64,000 bases of DNA from Nostoc spongiaeforme FACHB-130 (lineage in GTDB: Bacteria > Cyanobacteriota > Cyanobacteriia > Cyanobacteriales > Nostocaceae). Within the stretch, counting starts at the first letter, position 1. Each line of letters opens with the position of its first letter. The notes under the pieces are model-generated. The model was not told the DNA's origin. It saw nothing but the letters and a program-made list of their open reading frames with translations, and did not search any database. This document shows positions 25,092-34,224 of the stretch, piece by piece. The position numbers were made by a program, and so were the translations under genes. Where the stretch lies: NCBI RefSeq assembly GCF_014698475.1, contig NZ_JACJTB010000003.1, forward strand, positions 1-64,000. Reading direction: 5' to 3'.

Positions 25092-25961
25092 ATGAAAGCA
25101 TCTGCTAAGTTCGACTTTGAGGACGATAAATTTAATGCACCGCCTTCTCAAGTCATCCCTTGGTGTCAGATGATTAATCCTCGATACGGCACGGATGGTA
25201 TGCAAACTTATGGCCTCGCCATCAAGTTAGATAATGCTAATGCTGTGGGTTTTCAGCCGGATGAAAATTGGCAGCAAGTAGAGCATGAATTTAGCTCTGG
25301 TGTTGAAACAGTTTTTATGACTACTACTCCGCGCTTGGTGATAGTGCGCCGAGGCCCTTTGTCAGTCAAAGACCGCGAAACAGGGCTGAAGTTAGGTACG
25401 CTCAAAGAAAATTATGATGCTTTTTTAGCGGATAAACTGAAGTTTAAAACTTTTACGCGCTATTTAATTTTCTTAGTAAATGAAGATAAGAAATTTTTAC
25501 ATGACTTGCCACTACAATTAACCCTGAATGGTGCAGCCGGAGCAAGTTTCAGCAAAACCTATTGTGAGTTTCAACAAGGCAAAGTGGTGAGTGGTTTTGT
25601 TGCCGAATTAGAAAAAGCTTATGCTGTATATCGCAAACAACCATTAACACCAAAAGGCCCTTTGTTCCACGCACACGGAATTTTCTGCCCGATAATTGAG
25701 TGTGAAGAAAGAGGTATTGAGCCGAATACTGTATTAGTTGCTTCGACTGTAGATTACAAGCATCCAACAGTGGGAACATTAACACAATACTTGATTGCTT
25801 CTGATGCGCCTGAGTCGGCAATTATTTGCAAGTATTTTGAAGAATACAAAGAATTTGGTAAGGAACCAGTGAGAACAGAAACCAGTAAACCAGTTATGGC
25901 TGGTGTTTCTAGTTCCTATATTTACGCTGATGAAGATGATTTTGGTTATCCACCTTACTAA
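25092..25961 (+). CDS. DUF5895-like protein of unknown function
   Basis: I placed the start at ATG 25092 (MKASAKFDFEDDKFNAPPSQ), since the 34 residues before it look non-conserved. The 289-residue product has no membrane segment. Visible blocks are PWCQMINPRYGTDGMQTYGL, TPRLVIVRRGPLSVKDRETG and LFHAHGIFCPIIECEERG. Similar proteins occur widely in cyanobacteria, some on plasmids, and no activity is known to me. It is convergent with mltA across a perfect 18-bp hairpin. Confidence 0.75.
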   Translation: MKASAKFDFEDDKFNAPPSQVIPWCQMINPRYGTDGMQTYGLAIKLDNANAVGFQPDENWQQVEHEFSSGVETVFMTTTPRLVIVRRGPLSVKDRETGLKLGTLKENYDAFLADKLKFKTFTRYLIFLVNEDKKFLHDLPLQLTLNGAAGASFSKTYCEFQQGKVVSGFVAELEKAYAVYRKQPLTPKGPLFHAHGIFCPIIECEERGIEPNTVLVASTVDYKHPTVGTLTQYLIASDAPESAIICKYFEEYKEFGKEPVRTETSKPVMAGVSSSYIYADEDDFGYPPY

Positions 25962-26015
25962 AGTCTGAAGTATGAAGTGTAAAGTATGAAATTTCAGACT
26001 TCATACTTCAGACTT
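25961..26015. terminator. Bidirectional hairpin between convergent genes
   Basis: AAGTCTGAAGTATGAAGT at 25961-25978 pairs perfectly with 25998-26015, giving an 18-bp stem and 19-nt loop. It begins right after the stop of the DUF5895-like gene and precedes the mltA 3' end. There is no long U-tract. It may be a terminator or an inverted copy of a short tandem repeat. Confidence 0.55.
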
Positions 26016-26021
26016 CATTCC

Positions 26022-27266
26022 CTAGTTTTTGAGTAGCAAATAATATAGTGAACCATTGCCACCTGTAATTCCAGCACGATCGCCTGCTAGTTTACCAGTT
26101 CCCATAAAATAATCTACTCTGCCTGGGCTTTTAATCGCACTGCCTGTATCTTGGTCTAGGACAAAACGGCTGACAGTGCGCGGTTGTAATTTGCCACCAG
26201 CAGCTGGATAGGGGAATGTACCATTAATTAGTGCTAGTGCGCCATGCGGCATAAGAGATTTATCTGTTGCAATGGAACGTTCAGCTGTAACCGGCACATT
26301 AATACTACCTGTGGCTTTTCTCCCTGGAGCTTCTTTAAAGAACACAAAGCGTTCCCAGCGAGGCAAATAATTATTTAACTCTAGGGGATTTTGTCTGAAG
26401 TAGCTGATGAGACGCGGCATGGTTAAGCCTTCTAGGGGCAGTTTACCATCTTTGGCGAGTTCTTTGCCGATGCTAGTCCAAGGATAATCAGTACCGCCAG
26501 CGTAACCAACAGAAGTAGTTTTGCCATTGGTTAACCTGATTTGGGCAGAACCTTGGATGTGTACCATGTATGCGTCTAAACGATCGCGGAACCACAACAA
26601 TTCCAAACCGCGCAACTGGCTTTTATTTCCCAGTAAACCATCTTTGCCTTCCAACTCAATGCGTTTTGGATGAGGTTTAGCCCATTGGTCAAAATTTGGC
26701 GGTAGTCGATAAAGGGGATACTTATATATAGAAGTTCTAACGCGACTGGCCTGATAAATAGGCTCATAGTAAGCAGTAAATTTAACAGTACCCTTGCCAT
26801 CATTGCCAACGGACTTGTAAAACACAAACTCTCGCTGAACGGCAGTTCTGAGTTGACTGGCAGATTTGGCTGTTGCGACTAATTGCCGGAAACGCAGTAA
26901 ACTGCGCCGCACGCGATCGCGGGTAATTCCTGGCACCGGATAATCTTGATAGGCGGCGATCGCACTATCTCTTGCCAAATAACTTAAACTATTGTCAATG
27001 GCAGCTAAAAGAGCTTTGCGATCGCCACTTTTGCCTGGACTACCAAAAATTTGCTCATCCCATCCCAAACAAGTAGATACAGGAGTACAAGTATTACTAA
27101 TTTCTACAGGTTGGAGTGGTAATTGTAACTCAGGGGGAGTGCTTGGCTGTGTAGGTAATGGTACAGGTAATGGTATCGTCGTCGGAACTTGAGCAACAGC
27201 TGGCCAAATTGTGTTAACAAGGGCAATTCCTAGACTCAAAGAAGCCAAAGCAAGGGTTTTTCTCAT
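26022..27266 (-). CDS. mltA: Membrane-bound lytic murein transglycosylase A
   Basis: This 414-residue protein has a signal peptide (RKTLALASLSLGIALVNTIW, cleavage near AVA-Q) and a Pro-rich linker, so it acts in the periplasm. The MltA barrel domain is clear: FTAYYEPIYQASRVRTSIYK, the VHIQGSAQIRLTNG segment, and YAGGTDYPWTSIGKEL. The C-terminal 3D-like domain ends DTGSAIKSPGRVDYFMGTG, where the aspartate of GRVDYF is the expected catalytic acid. It cleaves peptidoglycan to 1,6-anhydromuropeptides. The gene follows a small conserved gene by three bases, so the two are co-transcribed. Confidence 0.93.
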   Translation of the reverse strand: MRKTLALASLSLGIALVNTIWPAVAQVPTTIPLPVPLPTQPSTPPELQLPLQPVEISNTCTPVSTCLGWDEQIFGSPGKSGDRKALLAAIDNSLSYLARDSAIAAYQDYPVPGITRDRVRRSLLRFRQLVATAKSASQLRTAVQREFVFYKSVGNDGKGTVKFTAYYEPIYQASRVRTSIYKYPLYRLPPNFDQWAKPHPKRIELEGKDGLLGNKSQLRGLELLWFRDRLDAYMVHIQGSAQIRLTNGKTTSVGYAGGTDYPWTSIGKELAKDGKLPLEGLTMPRLISYFRQNPLELNNYLPRWERFVFFKEAPGRKATGSINVPVTAERSIATDKSLMPHGALALINGTFPYPAAGGKLQPRTVSRFVLDQDTGSAIKSPGRVDYFMGTGKLAGDRAGITGGNGSLYYLLLKN

Positions 27267-27269
27267 GAT

Positions 27270-27524
27270 TTAGTCGAATCTTTCAACACTAGAACTAAAC
27301 AGTGGTTCTACCCGGATTGCTACAATCCGAGATGGGCGGACAACCATATACTCTCCCTGAATATTCTTGATCGGTACACTGATAAAATCATTCGAGGTAG
27401 ACTTGGGTACTAGTTCGCCACTATACCATTTTTGAAATTCTTGAATAGTTGGAAACCGCACTTCTTCACGATGACCAGTTTCCAGCAACAGGTGTACAGC
27501 GTACTCATTCGGTGTTCTAGGCAT
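27270..27524 (-). CDS. Small conserved cyanobacterial protein upstream of mltA
   Basis: This 84-residue protein has no recognised domain. It has features of a folded beta-rich protein: YAVHLLLETGHREEVRFPTI, FQKWYSGELVPK, then FISVPIKNIQGEYMVVRPSR. No signal peptide or membrane segment. It ends three bases before mltA, implying one transcript and perhaps one process. Function unknown. Confidence 0.7.
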   Translation of the reverse strand: MPRTPNEYAVHLLLETGHREEVRFPTIQEFQKWYSGELVPKSTSNDFISVPIKNIQGEYMVVRPSRIVAIRVEPLFSSSVERFD

Positions 27525-27824
27525 AAAGTTGAATCATTAAAAATATGTTCAACCCATGTTAACCACGTCACCCCAGAATGAAAAGGGTAAGCATACGGGA
27601 GCAAGAAAAGCTATCCGGAGAGTTTTGCATTAATTAACCATGAGCTACTACTCCTAAGTCTTGACTTTTATTGTCCCTCTAGACGGTCAATAGTTGAACC
27701 TGTTCCTGAGTAGGATGTCAAACTCCTGGCGATCGCTTTGTGAAAAATACTCTTCAATTTACCACTTTTGGCAGACTACAAAGCCAAGGCTCTCATAGAA
27801 AAGTATAAGCCTGGATTTCTCACA

Positions 27825-27945
27825 AGAGAGAAATCCAGGGGTGTGGGAAGGGTGGGAGGTGTGGGAGGGGTGGGAGGATGGTGAAGAAATCTTTCCCCCC
27901 ACACTCCCCACACTCCCTACCCATACGTGAGAAATTCGGGATAAG
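27825..27945. repeat. GTGGGAGGGGTG-rich dispersed repeat
   Basis: A G-rich then C-rich stretch that ends CCCTACCCATACGTGAGAAA. The segment around CCCATACGTGAGAAATTCGGG recurs inverted at about 48173-48199. It lies in the gene-free region 27525-28190, which is made up largely of repeats. Confidence 0.55.
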
Positions 27946-28013
27946 GAAATAAAAAATGATACATCAAATACTTTATATATCCCCCTAAATCCCCCATTTT
28001 TAAGGAGTTAGGG

Positions 28014-28155
28014 CAGGGCTGTTTCATTCTGAGAAGAAAAATCTGGAAGTCTTATTTTTTCGTTTGAATTTAGGTTAGTCGTAGAGGGCAGAGTCTCCCT
28101 GCCCCTCTAATACCCTGTGCTAAACTTATTTTCTCTAGAAAATGAAACAGCCCTG
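28014..28155. mobile_element. 142-bp MITE with 15-bp terminal inverted repeats and 11-bp target duplication
   Basis: CAGGGCTGTTTCATT at 28014-28028 is the exact reverse complement of 28141-28155. The 11-bp sequence AGGAGTTAGGG flanks both ends (28003-28013 and 28156-28166). The element carries no reading frame. It has inserted into an older CCCCCTAAATCCCCC-type repeat, just upstream of the decayed ATPase gene. Confidence 0.8.
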
Positions 28156-28194
28156 AGGAGTTAGGGGGGTTCAGTTGAAATATTTAATACTTTT

Positions 28195-29357
28195 CAAACA
28201 TCTTCTAAAAGAATAATAATCAGATTCTTATTGCAATTTAATCAACCATTACTATATATTTTGCTGATTGCAGGTGCAATTAAAGCGTTAATTGGACAGT
28301 GGGTAAATACTGGGGTAATTTGGGGCGTAACTTTGATTAACGCCATTATAGGTTTTATTCAAGAATCAAAAGCCGAAAGTGCGATCGCAGCTTTAGCTTC
28401 TTCAGTCCAAACCAATGCAACTATCCTCCGCAACGGTCAAAAGGTACAAGTTCCCTCCCAAAAAACCATCTATGTTAAGGGTTCGGTAGAAGCCATTCTC
28501 AAACGTTGTCAGCAGATGTTAGACGTGGAGGGTAACAAAACCTCTGTTGATGCAGACACAATACATCAAGAAGTTGATGTGATGGCGAACCTGGGTTTAC
28601 GGGTGCTGGCGTTGGCGAAAAAATCTGTCTCAGCAACTCAAGATACCCTCGACCATGCAGATATCGAGCAGGATTTGGTATTTTTGGGATTGCAAGGAAT
28701 GATTGATCTCCGCCAAGAGCAGAGGCGATTAAGGCGATAGAAGCCTGTCAGAGCGCAGGTATTCAAGTCAAAATGATTACGGGTGACCATGCAGTAACAG
28801 CAAGAGCGATCGCCCAGCGCATGGGCTTTAATAAAAATGGTGAAGTTTTGGCATTTACGGGTAGTCAACTTGCCCAAATGGATCAATCAGAACTTGCTAC
28901 TGCGATAGAAGATGGTTCAGTATTTGCCCGTGTTGCGCCAGAACAGAAACTCCGCCTCGTCGAAGCCTTGCAATCAAAAGGCGAAATAGTGGCGATGACG
29001 GGAGATGGTGTGAACGACGCACCAGCCTTGAAACAAGCAGACATTGGCATTGCAATGGGGGGTGCGGGTACAGAAGTCGCCAAAGAAGCCTCAGACATGA
29101 TTTTGACTGATGATAATTTCGCCTCGATAGAAGCGGCGGTAGAAGAAGGGCGGACTGTGTATCGTAATTTATTGAAAGCGATCGCCTTCATCCTACCTGT
29201 TAATGGTGGTGAATCAATGACGATTTTAATTAGCGTCTTATTTGCCAGAGAATTGCCTATTTTATCTTTACAAGTATTGTGGCTAAATATGGTTAACTCC
29301 ATTGCCATGACTGTACCCCTAGCCTTTGAGCCGAAATCTCAACGGGTGATGCAACAA
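28195..29357 (+). pseudogene. Decayed P-type cation-transporting ATPase
   Basis: Fragments of a Ca2+/cation P-type ATPase are collinear but broken. The 5' end is missing: reading opens near RFLLQFNQPLLYILLIAGAI without an upstream start or N-terminal domain. Near 28456, NGQKVQVPSQ joins directly to KTIYVKGSVEAILKRC, so most of the actuator domain, two membrane helices and the phosphorylation motif DKTGT are deleted. At about 28710 one base is lost (MID, then LRQEQRRLRR and a stop); in the other frame the sequence continues PPRAEAIKAIEACQSAGIQV. The hinge MTGDGVNDAPALKQADIGIA is intact. The last C-terminal helices are missing after PLAFEPKSQRVMQ. The gene cannot make an active pump. Confidence 0.9.
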
Positions 29358-29416
29358 CAAACACTCTTCTCACTCTTCTCTGCTCCCATGCTTCCGGGGT
29401 GCATCCACTTTCAGCA

Positions 29417-29570
29417 CATAGCCCTGCGCTAAGGCGCACGCTACGCGAACAGACTGAAGTCTGGGGCTATACAAACTAAACCCGCCTGCGCGGGTTTCAA
29501 GATAGTCCGCATAGCCGCGATTTCCAATCGCCTGATATTTCTTCCAAAAGTGGATACTCCCTGCTCCCTG
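29417..29570. repeat. Dispersed repeat, copy 2 (GGGGCTATACAAACTAAACC family)
   Basis: Matches 15405-15545 over most of its length, with extra bases near the left end and without about 19 bp in the middle. It lies about 60 bp beyond the point where the ATPase pseudogene loses homology. Confidence 0.75.
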
Positions 29571-29662
29571 CCTGACAGGTGTACAAGGGAGACAAGGGAG
29601 AAAAATTGCTCCCTTGTCTCCCCCTTCTCCCTTGTCTCCCCCCTCTCAGCACTCAGCACTTT

Positions 29663-30880
29663 CTAAGCACTCCGCAAGGCTACAATCGGGTCGAGTTTAG
29701 CTGCACGACGGGCGGGAACGACACCAAAGAATAAACCGATCGCACCAGAGACACCAACGGCGGTAGTAATAGCTACAGGAGAAATACCTGCTTCTAGGGG
29801 TGTCAGACTAGCAACGATCATAATTCCACTGACACCAACGGCAGTTCCCAATACACCGCCAATTGCCGACACAATCACAGCTTCAATCATGAACTGAAGC
29901 AATATATCTTGCTCGGTTGCGCCAATGGCTTTTCGTAGTCCGATTTCTTGGGTACGCTCGGTGACAGAAACCAACATGATATTCATGATACCGATACCAC
30001 CGACGAATAGGGAAATACCCGCGATCGCCGCCAGCATAATTGTTAATGCACCTGTGATTTGTCCGACAGTTTGCAAAGCGTCTTTTTGGGTGCGGATAGT
30101 AAAGTCATCTTCACCGATGATTTTGTGGCGTTGGCGCAGCAAATTGGTAATTTGAAAAACGGCTGCATCTACACTATTGGCGTTCTTCGCTGAGGCGACA
30201 ATGTAAGTTAACTCTAATCCATAAGGAGAAGTGCGTCCGACAATGCGATTTGCCATTGTAATTACTGGGATTAAAGCCGCATCATCATAATCAACACCCA
30301 AATTTGAACCTTTGGAAACTAATACCCCAATCACGCGAAAACTAGTATTGTTGATGCGTAACTGCTGTCCCACAGGGTTACTATTGGCGAAAAGTCTTTG
30401 GGCTAATTTTGCCCCCAACACCACGACTTGGTTACTGCGTTTCATATCAACTTCCGAAAAGAACCGCCCTTTATCGGTGGTAAAGTCGCGCACTGTCAAA
30501 AAGCTAGGAGTTGTACCAATAATGTTGACATCGGTGTTTTTATTACTTACTGTCACCACCTGCCGACTATTTAACTCTGCTGTTACATCTGCTATGGTGG
30601 GGACTTGAGTAGCGATCGCTGTAGCATCTTCTAAAACTAAAGTTTTCGGCGTATCACGGGAAATTCGCTCAGTTTCTTGATTACCGGGAATGACAAATAA
30701 CACATTCGGCCCCAAAGATTCTAATTCTTTCGCAATGTATCTCTGTCCACCTTCCCCGATGCCTATCATGGCAATTACCGAAGCGTTACCAATCACTATA
30801 CCCAGCATTGTGAGGGCGCTACGCAACTTATTCGCCAGCAGGGTTTTACCTGCCATTTGTACGCTTTCTAAGAAGTTCAT
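29663..30880 (-). CDS. MacB-like ABC transporter permease
   Basis: This 405-residue protein is the membrane subunit only. The N-terminal MacB_PCD core begins ANKLRSALTMLGIVIGNAS (first helix), followed by a large periplasmic domain (about 45-270), and the FtsX domain with three C-terminal helices; GGIGIMNIMLVSVTERTQEI and GLRKAIGA mark the coupling helix. MacB itself carries an N-terminal ATPase; here no ATPase is fused or adjacent, so one must be supplied from elsewhere. The start ATG overlaps the adaptor gene stop by four bases (ATGA), as expected for a tripartite exporter. The substrate is unknown. Confidence 0.9.
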   Translation of the reverse strand: MNFLESVQMAGKTLLANKLRSALTMLGIVIGNASVIAMIGIGEGGQRYIAKELESLGPNVLFVIPGNQETERISRDTPKTLVLEDATAIATQVPTIADVTAELNSRQVVTVSNKNTDVNIIGTTPSFLTVRDFTTDKGRFFSEVDMKRSNQVVVLGAKLAQRLFANSNPVGQQLRINNTSFRVIGVLVSKGSNLGVDYDDAALIPVITMANRIVGRTSPYGLELTYIVASAKNANSVDAAVFQITNLLRQRHKIIGEDDFTIRTQKDALQTVGQITGALTIMLAAIAGISLFVGGIGIMNIMLVSVTERTQEIGLRKAIGATEQDILLQFMIEAVIVSAIGGVLGTAVGVSGIMIVASLTPLEAGISPVAITTAVGVSGAIGLFFGVVPARRAAKLDPIVALRSA

Positions 30881-32346
30881 TGGTTTTGCTGCTCTTGCGC
30901 CTTCTTGATTTTATAGTCCTTGGGTAAGTCCACAAACACGCGATCGCCTGCTTCTACCCCTGTCAAAACTTGAGTTTGGTCTTGAATTTGTGCGCCTGTG
31001 GTGATTTCTCGGAACTGGGGTTGATTTTTGGCATCGGGAACCAAGACACCAGTTTTACCTTTTTCGGTGACAATGGCTACTGTGGGTAATACTAAGGCGT
31101 TGCTGACGCGATCGCCTAAAAAAGTCAAATCGACATTTAACCCAGAACGTAGTTTATCTATGCCTGTCTCCAAAGCTACCCGCATCTGAAAGGATGTTAC
31201 ACCTTGTTCTACAACTGCTTCTGGTGCAATCAAGCGTACATTACCTTTAAATACTTGATCTGGATAAGCATCAGCCACAATTTCGACTTCCTGTCCTACT
31301 TTCACTCGTCCAATATCGGCTTCGGGGATTTGTGCTAGTACTTCCAACCCCTTAGCAACCGCCACAATCGAACTAGAAGTTGCTGATGCACTGCTAGAAG
31401 CAGAGGTAGTTGGTGTCACAAATGCACCAATGTTGGCATATTTTTGTGTCACAATCCCCGCAAAGGGGGCGCGAATTACCGTTTCTTCCATTTTGACGTT
31501 AGCAGCCGCTAACTGTGCTTGGGCGGCTTTGACGGCGGCTTGGCGTTGGGCAATTTCTTCTTTACGTGTACCATTTTCTAATAAAACTAAAGCGGCTCTG
31601 GCTTCAGTGACAGCAGCTTCTTTCAAGTCAATTTCTTCACTGCGAGAACCACTTTCCATCAGTGATAACCGCCGACGCGCTTCTTCTAAATTAGCTTTTG
31701 CAGATTTATCTTCACTAACTGCTTGATCTAGTGACTGCTTTTTTTCTGCGCCTTGTTGATAAAGATATTGGTAACGTTTGACTTGTTCAGTGGTGTAATT
31801 TACTCTGGCTTGGGCTGCATCTACTTGGGCTTGCACTTGAGAAATTTCTTGGGGACGATTCCCTGCACGCGCTTGGGCTAATTGGGCTTCGGCTTGTCGC
31901 AACCGCGCCCTGGCTTGAGTAATTTCTTGGGGACGATTCCCTGCTAAAGCTTCATCTAACTGCGCCTGGGCTTGGGCTAAGTTAGCTCGATATTGCAGAA
32001 TTTGGGCTTGTAAATCGCCTATATCCATCCGGGCGATAACTTGATTTTGTTGTACGCGATCGCCTTGTTCCACATATAATTCTGCCAGCACCCCAGGATT
32101 TTTCGGACTGATATTCACACTCTGCACAGGTACAACCTTACCACTGGCTGTAATTTTTAAAGTTACATTTTTTGCTTCTACGGGTACAGTTAGTTGTGTA
32201 ATATCTTGTTCACTGGCTCCCCGATTCACCATATTGACTGTAGTCGCAACACCTACCACAACAGCACCCGTGGCTATCAACCCAATTAGCCAGCGATATG
32301 GGTGATAAACTTTACCAATCACGGGAACTTCTATGTAAGTGTTCAT
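30877..32346 (-). CDS. MacA/HlyD-type periplasmic adaptor protein
   Basis: With the ATG at 32346 the product is 489 residues. One N-terminal membrane anchor (about 20-38) is followed by a lipoyl half-motif, a long coiled-coil hairpin of about 200 residues rich in Ala/Gln/Arg (with repeated QAQLDEAL, AGNRPQEI and GSRSEEIDLKEA units), then the second lipoyl half VIRAPFAGIVTQKYANIGAF and a beta-barrel with LRSGLNVDLTFLGD. This is a membrane-fusion protein linking an inner-membrane exporter to an outer-membrane channel. The AGNRPQEI unit is repeated twice, lengthening the hairpin. It is translationally coupled to the MacB-like permease. Confidence 0.92.
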   Translation of the reverse strand: MNTYIEVPVIGKVYHPYRWLIGLIATGAVVVGVATTVNMVNRGASEQDITQLTVPVEAKNVTLKITASGKVVPVQSVNISPKNPGVLAELYVEQGDRVQQNQVIARMDIGDLQAQILQYRANLAQAQAQLDEALAGNRPQEITQARARLRQAEAQLAQARAGNRPQEISQVQAQVDAAQARVNYTTEQVKRYQYLYQQGAEKKQSLDQAVSEDKSAKANLEEARRRLSLMESGSRSEEIDLKEAAVTEARAALVLLENGTRKEEIAQRQAAVKAAQAQLAAANVKMEETVIRAPFAGIVTQKYANIGAFVTPTTSASSSASATSSSIVAVAKGLEVLAQIPEADIGRVKVGQEVEIVADAYPDQVFKGNVRLIAPEAVVEQGVTSFQMRVALETGIDKLRSGLNVDLTFLGDRVSNALVLPTVAIVTEKGKTGVLVPDAKNQPQFREITTGAQIQDQTQVLTGVEAGDRVFVDLPKDYKIKKAQEQQNQ

Positions 32347-32494
32347 AATCACGGTCTAATCTATACTTTGAGGCTAGGGAATCGCTATTGAGAACGCTGT
32401 TAGAGATTAATTAACGTTCCTTAATACTAGTCTCTAGTAATTTTAACCGCCTTCACCTAAATGGGTGAGATGGGAGATTGCTTCAAAACAACTT

Positions 32495-32527
32495 CAAACG
32501 CCCAGATTGTATCAATCTGGGCGTTTG
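32495..32527. terminator. Terminator hairpin downstream of the copper-storage-like gene
   Basis: A perfect 15-bp stem (CAAACGCCCAGATTG and its complement) with a 3-nt loop, 40 bp after the stop codon of the minus-strand gene at 32567. On the minus strand it is followed by AAGTTGTTTTG. It probably ends that transcript. Confidence 0.7.
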
Positions 32528-32566
32528 AATAATAGGTTGCAGAGAAACTTCTGCGAAGTAGTTAAA

Positions 32567-32929
32567 TTAAGCAGGCATCATTTGCATAGAACGGCAGGCT
32601 TCGGCGCATTTACGGCAAGCTGCGGCACATTCCATCATTTTGGCATCATCGCTCATTTTTTCACAAGTCATGGCACAGCGATCGCACATTTCAGCACACA
32701 ACATACAAGTGCGTCCCATAAATTCGGAACCACCCATCATCATGTTCATACACATCATGCACATCTCAGCGCAATCACGCATCATCCCCATCATGGCCAT
32801 ATCCATGTACCTACCGCCTTTAGTCATGCAGTAAGTCATAGTTTCCATACACATTTTCTGACATTCCATGCAAGCGTTCATACAGGTTTGCATTTCCGCA
32901 GTCATGGATTCAGTCATCATCATCATCAT
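32567..32929 (-). CDS. Cys/Met-rich four-helix-bundle copper-storage-like protein (Csp/DUF326)
   Basis: This 120-residue protein is extremely rich in Met and Cys, with regular CxxxC spacing: CMNACMECQKMCMETM, RDCAEMCMMCMNMMM, CMLCAEMCDRCAMTCEKM, CAAACRKCAEACRSM. This is the signature of Csp-type four-helix bundles, whose inward-facing cysteines store many Cu(I) ions. No signal peptide is present, so it is probably cytosolic like Csp3, though the Met-rich surface is unusually strong. An AGGAGA site lies eight nt before the first of five consecutive ATG codons. It follows an exporter pair on the same strand, with a hairpin between. Confidence 0.85.
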   Translation of the reverse strand: MMMMMTESMTAEMQTCMNACMECQKMCMETMTYCMTKGGRYMDMAMMGMMRDCAEMCMMCMNMMMGGSEFMGRTCMLCAEMCDRCAMTCEKMSDDAKMMECAAACRKCAEACRSMQMMPA

Positions 32930-33931
32930 AAGAAAAATCTCCTGATTTTTTGATGCTTTTATAGCGTCCTTTGCCGGACTTACCTATAACGTTAATCTGA
33001 TATTTTTCAGGGGTCAATAGATTTTTTTGTCTTTTTTTTAAGTCATTAATTCCGATAAATTTACCGGATTTCTTTAACAATAACCCCTAAAATAGTGATG
33101 TTTGTTAGCCAATAATTAATATCCTGAGTTTTTAAACCCCGGTATTAAACTAGAGATTCTTTCCCAGAGTCAAATCCTAGCTGTAAAGTAAGTCTAGAGG
33201 CATATTACAGACCTCAATAATGTTATATTTCTTTAACAAACAATTAAAAATATTTTAAACTTAATAGAAAATTTTATGAAAATTTCATTTATCCAAAGAT
33301 AGATTTATAGCAACTGACAGATATCTAGATTTCTGCAAAAATCAAAGCTAGTTTCTATGCTTGATAAATCAAAAATCTCTAATAATTGGATGTAATTTCC
33401 CAATTATAGCAACCATATATATGGGAATCCGATTTGATTTCTGAATCTAGTTGTGTAGGCAGGGAGTAGGGAATGGGGAGTAGGGAAAAAAGCCTGACCT
33501 GGGTATACTGGTTTTTTTCATAAATCAAATATGAGTCCTATAGTAGTCCTCTTTAATATGTGGACAACATAGACAAGGGAGACAAGGAATAGCCATTGCT
33601 CGACTAGGGTTCCCCGACTCCCTCAGTGGCGTGATAGGGTAGACAAGGAAGAAAGATGTTTGTAAATCATCTAGAATTGCTATATAAATTCGCAGCATTG
33701 ATAGCTTACGCCACCAAACTTATAAGATTTGAGTCTACCTTGTCCAACTAAGTATCATTGCCACTGAGCAATTTGTACAAAATTGAGTCAGACTCAAGAA
33801 AATTCTAAAAATTGATAAAATTACATTAGTACAGGGAACTACCATCTTTCCAAAAACTGGGGCTGTTAGTTTAGCCAAAACTTTGGGAATTATCAAAATA
33901 CTAGTCTCATAGATATTGTTTGCCAGATTAA

Positions 33932-34096
33932 TCACAGCTGACGGAATTTAGTCTCATCCACAAAGATTCCGAATTACAGCTGAGTATTCGCTATCGTATC
34001 TTCAGCAAAGAACATGGCCAGAAAAAGAACTATATTTATTTACGCCCAACTTCCATCAAACCTAGGATTGGCAAAGACAGGGGTAAAGCAGGATGA
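33932..34096 (+). other. Open stretch of 54 codons without a start codon; possible gene remnant
   Basis: Between a TAA at 33929 and a TGA at 34094 lies an open frame reading LTEFSLIHKDSELQLSIRYR and then IFSKEHGQKKNYIYLRPTSI. Its composition looks protein-like, but there is no ATG or GTG and no ribosome binding site. It could be the tail of a decayed gene or chance. The rest of 32960-34224 is AT-rich and holds no gene I can support. Confidence 0.25.
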
Positions 34097-34224
34097 CGCT
34101 TGCTCAACCAGCGATTAAACTGTGGGTAATGTCAATCCTTGTATAGCTTTGAGCTATACATAAATAAAACTAATGACATTGTTAATTATTCCTAAAGTCT
34201 AATTCTTGCTATAAAAAACTACTT

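Noticed and set aside
32465-32953. His-rich plus-strand frame opposite the copper-storage-like gene
   Set aside because: Antisense of ATG/Met codons (CAT gives His); the minus-strand protein has a family match and ribosome site.
33735-33935. 66-codon minus-strand frame in the gap before the adenylate cyclase gene
   Set aside because: No ribosome site, no domain and AT-rich composition like non-coding DNA.
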